Origin: Papilionanthe hookeriana x Papilionanthe teres
Taxonomy: Eukaryota > Streptophyta > Magnoliopsida > Asparagales > Orchidaceae
Reading direction: 5' to 3'
Length of the DNA: 64,000 nt
Assembly (NCBI GenBank): GCA_022702705.1
Contig: CM040422.1
Location: forward strand, 34,247,270 to 34,311,269
In this document: positions 56,817 to 64,000 of the stretch, in pieces
Layout of the letters: every line of letters begins with the position of its first letter
Numbering within the stretch: the first letter of the stretch is position 1
Notes under the pieces: generated by a model
The model's input: only the letters and a program-made list of their open reading frames with translations
Database searches by the model: none
Told to the model about the DNA's origin: nothing
Made by a program: the position numbers and the translations under genes

Positions 56817-58275
56817 ATGTCGAACGGGCGGTTGGTCCTAAACTTTAAGAATGGCGTAAGCCTTGCACTCGATGAAAAGAGGGTGAAAGATGGAGCGATA
56901 ATCGAGATCGACTCGGATTTCGCACCAGCAGGCCTACAGTACGAGGAAAGTGACTGGGTCCCGGTTGACCGAGGAGAAATGCCCGGGCAGACAGTGATGA
57001 AAGTAGGTGGCCCAAGCCACCAGTCCAACAGCAAGAAAGAAAGGCAAATACTGAAGAAGACAAGAAAATGAAATCTGTAGTCGCTACAGCAGAGGGCGAA
57101 GCTTGTCGCCGCCGCGCCCACGGAGATTCAAGAAGTTCGAAGAGCTACTCTCACGACGAACGCAACGAAGAAATAAGAATCGCCGTATCCGTAAGATGTT
57201 AACAAAACTAGCCGCGGACCGGCGCGACGAGACGAGCTTGCTAATGCCGGCACATACACTTCAAGGACACCGGTTCATCGGGAACTCGAAGAAAGGAGGC
57301 CGGCTCCTAGGATAACGGAAAGAACCGGGGAAATCCCCGGAAGATCGAAGAAAGAAGGCTACCACGCTACCGGATAGAACCACCGATGATGCATGACCTT
57401 GTTGCAGAAGCAACCCCGGGGATGTCCCGACGTGCATCATCCCCGAGGAGCCGAAGTATGCGGGAGAACGTGAAGGGATTGAACCGTATATCCCACAATA
57501 TGTCACCGAGCCTCGCCATCCGCAGATCATTCCGGAATACGAGCCGGAGAGAATGCGGAATGTTGAAAAGAAAACCTTTGAATACTTCGAGAGAATTAGA
57601 GGTAGAAGAATCAATATACCTGGAGGGCCTCGAGCTACATACGGACGTATTCTCGGAGTATGAACAACAACAAATCGTGGATTGTATCCGGGATTTGAAA
57701 AGAATGGGCCGAGCGAGCCGCCTAAGGGAAAACACATACTCGGAACCCCGGAGATGGATGCCGTGGAAAGGAAGAATCACAATACAATGTGGATGTCGTT
57801 ACAATTTTTCGGAAGACAGGAAGGAAACCCTCCGGAATACTCCGTCATGGCCAAGTGGATCCGATGCCACTAGTCATCAAGAGAATGGTAAAGAGATTGA
57901 TAACATGGAGGGTGCCGCCGCAGATTGCATACCCAATAGCCGCATTATCAACATCTACAAGCGGAGTGATCGCATACCCGCACACATAGATCACCATGAC
58001 TTTGTCGGACCTTTCGCACGGTCTCTTTCCCGAACGAGTGTAACATCATGTTCGGATCCGACCTCCGGATAGCGAGCCCGGGTGAGTTCCGAGGGCCGGT
58101 GAAGATACCTTTACCGGTAGGTTCCGTCATGACACCGAAGGGCAACAGAGCGGATATCGCTAAGCATTGCATACCGGGAGTACCCGTGAAGCGGATCTCG
58201 CGTTACTTTCGGGAGAATGGACGACGGAAAGACACCTTACCATTTCCGACCGGATCCAGAGCTAGAGAGCCTCCG
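56817..58275 (+). CDS. ORF3 of element C: N-terminal module plus ALKBH9/10-like dioxygenase
   Basis: ATG 56,817 (MSNGRLVLNFKNGVSLALDE), then DSDFAPAGLQYEESDWVPVD and the basic TQRRNKNRRIRKMLTKLA motif. The dioxygenase part reads LEGLELHTDVFSEYEQQQIV, RENTYSEPRRWMPWKGRITI, then (other frames) VDPMPLVIKRMVKRLITWRV, NIYKRSDRIPAHIDHHDF, PLPVGSVM and AKHCIPGVPVKRIS. HID is at 57,983-57,991, the distal His at 58,165-58,167 and the Arg at 58,192-58,194. Breaks occur near 57,065, 57,230, 57,470, 57,815, 58,015 and 58,200. The iron and co-substrate ligands are unchanged, as in A. Host ALKBH9/10 proteins act on mRNA; a role on element RNA is an inference. Confidence 0.85.
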
Positions 58276-58929
58276 ACCTTACGAGCTGTGAGTTACATGG
58301 GAGATATCACACCTCCAACGTACATCCAGCCGGCATCCTTGCCAAGGATGGCTTGGAAGGTGATGTTATTGACCATGTACCCCACTATTCAGACATGGAT
58401 TTTTGACAGATGCTTCTTTGGATGGATCGACAAAGATCGTACATAGTCCGTTTTGAGTTTACATGGATTGTATGAAATATATTCCAGATCAAGATGTATG
58501 ATGTATCTTTGACATGATTGGAATGAAAGTGACCATGTCACATTTTTGGCCTTCACCTCTTTTGTGCAAATTGATTGGGAAACGCCATTAAAGTTAAATG
58601 AACTTCGAACAAAGAACAGAAAAGAAATAAAAAAGAAAATAAAAGAAAACTTTCCTAAAAAAAAAAAATCTAAAATGACGAACACGAAATTCACATGAAC
58701 ATTAAATAAACGATAAAAAAAAAATTTGAATCATTAAAAAGATAAACGAAATCAACATAAATTTCAAATTAAATCTTAAATCAAAATTTCAACCGAGTTC
58801 AAACTCATCCTTCCAGATTCCAAATCCAATCTCGATCAAATTTCAAATTCAATCTTTCCAGATTCCAAATCTCAATAAATTTCAAATTTAATCCTTCCAA
58901 ATTTCAAATCAAATCTAAATCAGACATCA
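58276..58929 (+). other. Element C 3' untranslated segment after ORF3
   Basis: Matches 11,426-11,972 of element A in inverted orientation. Includes an A-rich stretch (58,615-58,725) and AAATTTCAAAT-type low-complexity sequence before the array. No gene recognised. Confidence 0.6.
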
Positions 58930-60205
58930 AATTCAAACTTTTGGGTCGAGGATTTTACATCCAAGACTGCACTGCTTTAGGATTCTTTCCCTATTGCACT
59001 GAAATACATCAAAATCAAATTTTTGGGTCGAGGATTTTACATCCAAGACTGCACTGCTTTAGGATTCTTTCCCTATTGCACCGAAATACATTAAAATCAA
59101 ACTTTTAGGTCGAGGATTTTACATCCAAGACCGCACTCGCTTTAGGATTCTTTCCCTATTGCACCGAAATACATCAAATTCAAATTTTTGGGTCGAGGAT
59201 TTTACATCCAAGACCGCATCGCTTTAGGATTCTTTCCCTATTGCACGTAAATATATTAAATTCAAACCTTTGGGTCGAGGATTTTACATCCAAGACCGCA
59301 CCGCTTTAGGATTCTTTCCCTATTACACTGAAATACATCAAATCAAATTTTTTGGGTTGAGGATTTTACATCTAAGACTGCACTGCTTTAGGATCCTTTC
59401 CCTATTGCACTGAAATACATCAAATCAAACTTTTGGGTCGAGGATTTTACATCCAAGACTGCACTGCTTTAGGATCCTTTCCTTATTGCACTGAAATACA
59501 TCAAATCAAACTTTTAGGTCGAGGATTTTACATCCAAGACTGCACTGCTTTAGGATTCTTTCCCTATTGCACTGAAATACATCAAATTCAAATTTTTGGG
59601 TCGAGGATTTTACATCCAAGACTGCACTGCTTTAGGATTCTTTCCTATTGCACTCGAAATACATCAAATTCAAACTTTTGGGTCGAGGATTTTATATCCA
59701 AGACCGCACTTGCTTTAGGATTCTTTCCTATTGCACTCGAAATACATCAAATCAAATTTTTGGGTCGAGGATTTTACATCCAAGATCGCATCGCTTTAGG
59801 ATTCTTTCCCTATTGCACTGAAATACATCAAATCAAATTTTTGGGTCGAGGATTTTACATCCAAGACTGCACTTCTTTAGGATTCTTTCCCTATTGCACT
59901 GAAATACATTAAATTCAAACATTTGGGTCAAGGATTTTACATCCAAGACTGCATTGCCTTAGGATCCTTTCCCTATCGCAATGAAATACATCAAATCAAA
60001 CTCTTGAGGTTAAGGATTTTACATCCGAGACTGCATTGCTTTAGGATTCTTTCCCTACAGCAACGAAATACATCAAAGTCAAACTATTAGAGTTAAGGAT
60101 TTTACATCCAATACCGCATTACTCTGAGATCTCTCCTCATTGCAATGATTCAATCTGATCAATTCAATTTTCTTTCGAGGTTGAAGATGTTACATCTAAA
60201 ACCTC
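58930..60205 (+). repeat. Tandem array, about 82 bp unit, about 15 copies (element C 3' region)
   Basis: Units contain GGGTCGAGGATTTTACATCC, AAGACTGCACTGCTTTAGGA and TTCTTTCCCTATTGCACTGA. GGATTTTACATCC recurs about every 80-85 bp from 58,950 to 60,098. The unit is the same family as in element A, but the array here shares private variants (TTGCACTGAAATACATC against CATTGCGATAGGG complements), showing independent homogenisation. Confidence 0.92.
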
Positions 60206-60559
60206 AAAATTCCAATTTTCATTTCAAATTAAATCCCTTCAAATTAATTTTGACAAACTTCAATCTAAATTAAAACTCCAAATTGAAATCTAAACTCACA
60301 CATCAAACTTAAACAAAAACAAAATAAAATCTAAATCGAAATTCTCCCAGGTCATGTGATTTGGAATTCACCTCCTTTTCTTTTCCCCAGCGAGAGTTCA
60401 GGAATCTCCAGTCTCAGAGATATACTTGACACTCCCCAGCGGAAACTCTTCGTCCTATGTTTATCACTTGGACATCTGTGTTGGTTGTGTTGATCTCTTC
60501 GGTCAACGCCAATACGCGCGGTGTGCTCCGTCGACTCACCACACCTATTGGGGTCCATT
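60206..60559 (+). other. Sequence between array and 3' LTR of element C
   Basis: Non-coding. Ends with CACACCTATTGGGGTCCATT directly before the LTR. This is where a polypurine tract should be, but only the GGGG run fits. The segment 60,541-60,557 is the partner of the leader motif at 47,932-47,949. Confidence 0.65.
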
Positions 60560-63500
60560 TGTTGACCTCATTTTTGATGAGGTCTTCTCTTCTTCTTTTT
60601 AGTGCTTAGGATCTAGCCTTAGGCTTTTCCTTTGACTATCTTAGAGGACTAGAATTGGGACCCACCTTTTAGAAATTCAAACCACTTCTTAACTCCCTGC
60701 AAACTCCACAAACTCGACCGTAAACCCCTAATCACCTAGAGGGTTGAAATCAAATGTGGAAGTTTAAAGGATGAGTTCCTATAGGACTCTTTGGCCTTAG
60801 GACTGCCCTGGGTGGCCTGGTCTGGTGGGGGCTGACTTACACACACACTACACTTATACACTACACTTTCACACACTTCCTAAAACCACAACCATACCTA
60901 ACTTGACCTCCTGACTCATGTAGGTGATTCACATGGATGGTCCTTAACCCCTAAGCCCTTGGCTAAGAGGGTTAGGAACAACATAGTGAATGCCTCAAAT
61001 GAGTCCCTTCATGGCTCATGTGGGCATGACATGGCTTCATGGCTCAACCAAAATGATTTTTCTTCCACTTACATTCACCTAATCTTCAATTTTCCAAATT
61101 TTCAATTTTTGACCCCGGGACCCTACACCTACTAAACCTACCAAAAACCCTTGAAACTACCCAAAATTCTCAAAAATTTCCAAATTACACAAAATTCTCC
61201 AAAATCATTCCCAAACATTTCCACATCACTCAAATTGATCATCCATACCCTCCAAATACCCAAAATACCCCTCTTGACCCAAAAATCCAAAAATTCGAAA
61301 AATTCCCAAAAAACCAGAAAATCCCAAATATTCCCAATTTCATTTTGTCCAACTACACCATGGGCCAATTTTGTCAATTTACCCCACTTTTGTCAAAACC
61401 CCCAATTTGACCCATTTTAACCCAAAGTGAACCCAATGTTAAACCAAACCTACCCAATTGACCCCAATTTTGGTCCAATTCAATTCTAAACTTCAATTCA
61501 ACATTCCCAATACCAATCTAGACCAAATCTAAATCCAATTTGATTGACATTTGGATCCAATTTCACTTTTGGCCTTAAGGCCCAAATTGGACCCATGACC
61601 CAAACCTAACCCAAACTCACCCAATTCAACTCCAATTAACCCCAAATCTTTTCTAAACCTTCCTTAACATCCCCATAAGCAAAACACTAACATGATTTGC
61701 CCAAAATTTAGACCCAAACCCCACTCAAATTCAACCTAAAGCTAAAATGCCCATTTTTGACATAAACCCAAACCTAACCCAAATGAGCCCAAATCCCAAA
61801 ATCAAAACCCAACCAAAGTCAAAACCTCTTTGAAACACTCCCATAAATATTTCTCAACATTAATTTTACATCAATTTCAACCCTAGCCCAACATTGGCCC
61901 AACTTGGCCCACTTGGACCTATATTGGCCCATTCACCAAAAGAGCCCAAATTCAACCCAATTCAAACCCAAATCACTCCCAATTTGCTTCAAGTCACTCA
62001 TGATACATCCATGAGCTAAACCCAACAATTATTTGGCCCAACCTCTTTACAAAATTTCATCCCAAAATCCATTTTAAAATTCAAAAGCCCACTTTCCTAA
62101 ACCATTTTAAAAGCCCATCCTTCACCACATCCAAAGGCCCAAAATTGGTCCCAAAGCCCATATGACATTTCTCCTCATCATACTTTCAATTAAACTCAAT
62201 ACCTAAGTCCTAAATTCATCATCAAATAATTCCAAATCAAGCCTCATGCCAAATCACCCCTAAATACCAAAATTTTCCTTAAATCCATTTCCATGAAATT
62301 GACTTCACTTTTACCAAGCCAAAGGTGAGCTATGAAGCCATGCATGAGCCACATGGGAGCCATGAGAGCCATGGAATCTACTTTCCACCTCACCATACCC
62401 AACATGGCAAGAGGAGGAGGCCCTTTCCATATTCTCTTAAGAGTGATTAACCACTTCCATGACTCCACTAAACCATGCTTAGACTTAATTGTACTTGGAT
62501 TGTGACTTGACCCCACTAATCAAGCTGATCCAAGTGACTTTCCCTTCAGCCCAAATTGACCTTGGAGGGTGAACCTAACCCAAAACCAAGGGTTGACCCA
62601 TTTAGACCCAAAAATAGCCCTTTCCCATTCCATTTTGATTCAAACCCTTTACACATGTCCATGGCCAATTGACCGCACAAACCTCTAGTCCCGACCCACC
62701 TGGACTCGAGGGTGACCCATGCCTGTCGGCCGGCCGCCCGGGTCACCGGAAAACACCATGGCGGAGAGCTCACATATGAGCCCAACTCGGAATTCTCACC
62801 TGCCGAGCCGCCCCATCCCCAGCTGGCCATCGGAGCCGTTCTTCTCTTGCCAAGAGCAGCTCGATCCCAAGCCCTAACTCTCCTCGGGAGGCCCTCCACC
62901 CTCTCCTATTTAAACACCACCCCTCTCGGCCATGAGAGGTGCTCGAAACAAACCTTAAGGAAACTCGCCAAAATTTTTCCGGACTCCTCCCCATACACAG
63001 AAGCACTTGATCCCTAGTGAGATCCCCCCGCCATTTCTTCTCTGTAAGCTCAATTTCGCAGTTGAAATTCCACCCAAAACCAGGACACTTCTCCACAGTG
63101 GACCAATCCTCAAATTGATTGGTCCTACACCTTCACCAGACCAAGGGAAGGTGTCCACCAGCAAAAGCCCCATCTCCAGGCCACCCAGTTGCTCCAGCCT
63201 CCAAGCTTTGTGATCGGGCTTGGTCGAAATCACATCTAGGCAATTCACTAGACCAGGAGACTTCATCTGGAGCTTGCTAGGATCCAATCGAAGGTGCAAC
63301 AACTCTCAGATCGAAGCCACACTTCTCTGAGCAAAGGTATGAGTTAATTCTTAATCACGAGCTTCTAGAGATTCTCCATTTCAAATGCTTTAATTTCAAT
63401 GCATGATCACCGTATTGATGTGTTCGTCTCTTCAAGATGAATCCATAGAGCATAAGAACATGAAAATCCATTGAGTATCGAGTGAGATATTAGGGATTTA

Positions 63501-64000
63501 GTGTGGACGGCTCTCGGGTGAGGACACTTGGGGACGATGAACGGATGCCGTCCATTTAATACACGCGCGGACATACGGCTCAGATCCCGTCGGACCAGAA
63601 GACGGAGCGATACAGCGGGCCCTGGAAGCGCTGAGTCAGATGGCGGCGTCGAATGGGAGCGCGACGCGTGTGCGTTCGGAGATGCCGAGGATGTGTTGGC
63701 GCCGCGTGGATAAATAGAAAATTAGGGGTATTTTCTATTTATTTAATTCCCTAAACTTCAAAAATTCATAACTTTGTGTAGGAAAATCAAAAAAATAAAA
63801 TAAAAATACCCTCTTGCTCAGTGAACAGAGGAGAATAATGTGGAAAAGAAATCATTTAATTTCATCAAGTATTTTATTTTTTATAATTTATTTACTCTGC
63901 ATACTTTTAATTCTCCATGCATGTATACAATTCACCATGGCATGAGACCATAGGGCTTTTGAAGCCTCTGAATTTGGGAACATTCCCTAAATTTTCCAAA
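60560..64000 (+). mobile_element. 3' LTR of element C, cut by window end
   Basis: TGTTGACCTCATTTTTGATG onward, closely matching 40,300-43,740 base for base with a few small indels. It includes the TATA candidate at 62,907-62,914, the splice-donor-like site at 63,333-63,342 and the GC-rich block at 63,520-63,718. The close match to the 5' LTR points to a relatively recent insertion of C. The remaining half and any target-site duplication lie outside the window. Confidence 0.88.
62907..62914 (+). promoter_or_regulatory. Candidate TATA box in C 3' LTR
   Basis: TATTTAAA in the same conserved context as 42,635-42,642. In a 3' LTR it could drive outward transcription into flanking DNA. Confidence 0.45.

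Larger units (their letters stand above)
47689..60559 (+). mobile_element. Element C: forward Ogre-like body with ORF3-AlkB
   Basis: A 12.9-kb internal region holding PBS, leader, ORF1, gag, PR, RT, dual RNase H, INT, ORF3 and a tandem array, between an LTR at 40,300-47,688 and one starting at 60,560. With its LTRs the element would be about 27 kb, above the roughly 22-25 kb I recall for pea Ogre. All modules needed for retrotransposition are recognisable; frame breaks cluster at CTG/CAG-type differences. Confidence 0.88.

Overview
The window is plant nuclear heterochromatin made entirely of large Ty3/gypsy LTR retrotransposons of the Tat/Ogre type. I found no host gene, tRNA, rRNA or CRISPR array. 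The lineage call rests on five features: a primer-binding site complementary to tRNA-Arg; an extra ORF1 region in front of gag; a gag zinc knuckle of the form C-x2-H-x4-H-x4-C; two RNase H modules, the second carrying the DGAS...GDSQLII...ADALARLA pattern; and a tandem-repeat array between the last ORF and the 3' LTR. The LTRs are about 7.4-7.5 kb. The host is a seed plant, probably with a large genome; the species cannot be read from the sequence.

Layout. 1-3,707 is the interior of a forward LTR (L1) whose start lies off-window. Into it, at TAGGC, element A has inserted in reverse: 3' LTR 3,708-9,372 (with a 1.75-kb internal deletion), body 9,373-22,359, then a 537-bp copy of the left flank (22,360-22,896), then the other LTR 22,897-30,404, followed by the second TAGGC. 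L1 resumes at 30,405 and ends at 31,228. It abuts a fragment of an older forward LTR (31,229-32,697) that leads into element B, a degenerate ORF1-gag-PR-RT-RH copy deleted after RNase H. B runs directly into a complete forward LTR (40,300-47,688), which is also the 5' LTR of element C (body 47,689-60,559). The 3' LTR of C starts at 60,560 and leaves the window.

Coding plan in element order: ORF1 (N-terminal region plus coiled coil), gag, an acidic linker, protease (D-P-G active site), an RG-rich linker, RT (YVDD), RNase H, a second archaeal-type RNase H, integrase, an AT-rich spacer with a good 3' splice site, and then ORF3. ORF3 is the most interesting feature. It encodes a small N-terminal module followed by a 2-oxoglutarate/Fe(II) dioxygenase domain that closely resembles plant ALKBH9/ALKBH10 RNA m6A demethylases, with HxD, the distal His and the 2OG-binding Arg all present. 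It occurs in both A and C, on opposite strands, at the same place in the element, so it is transmitted cargo and not a chance insertion beside one copy.

Many apparent frameshifts in A and C lie where one copy has CTG or CAG and another has TCG/CTCG/CG or CGA/CGAG/CG. This looks like a systematic consensus error (possibly at CHG-methylated sites) added to real decay, so A and C may be more intact than they appear.
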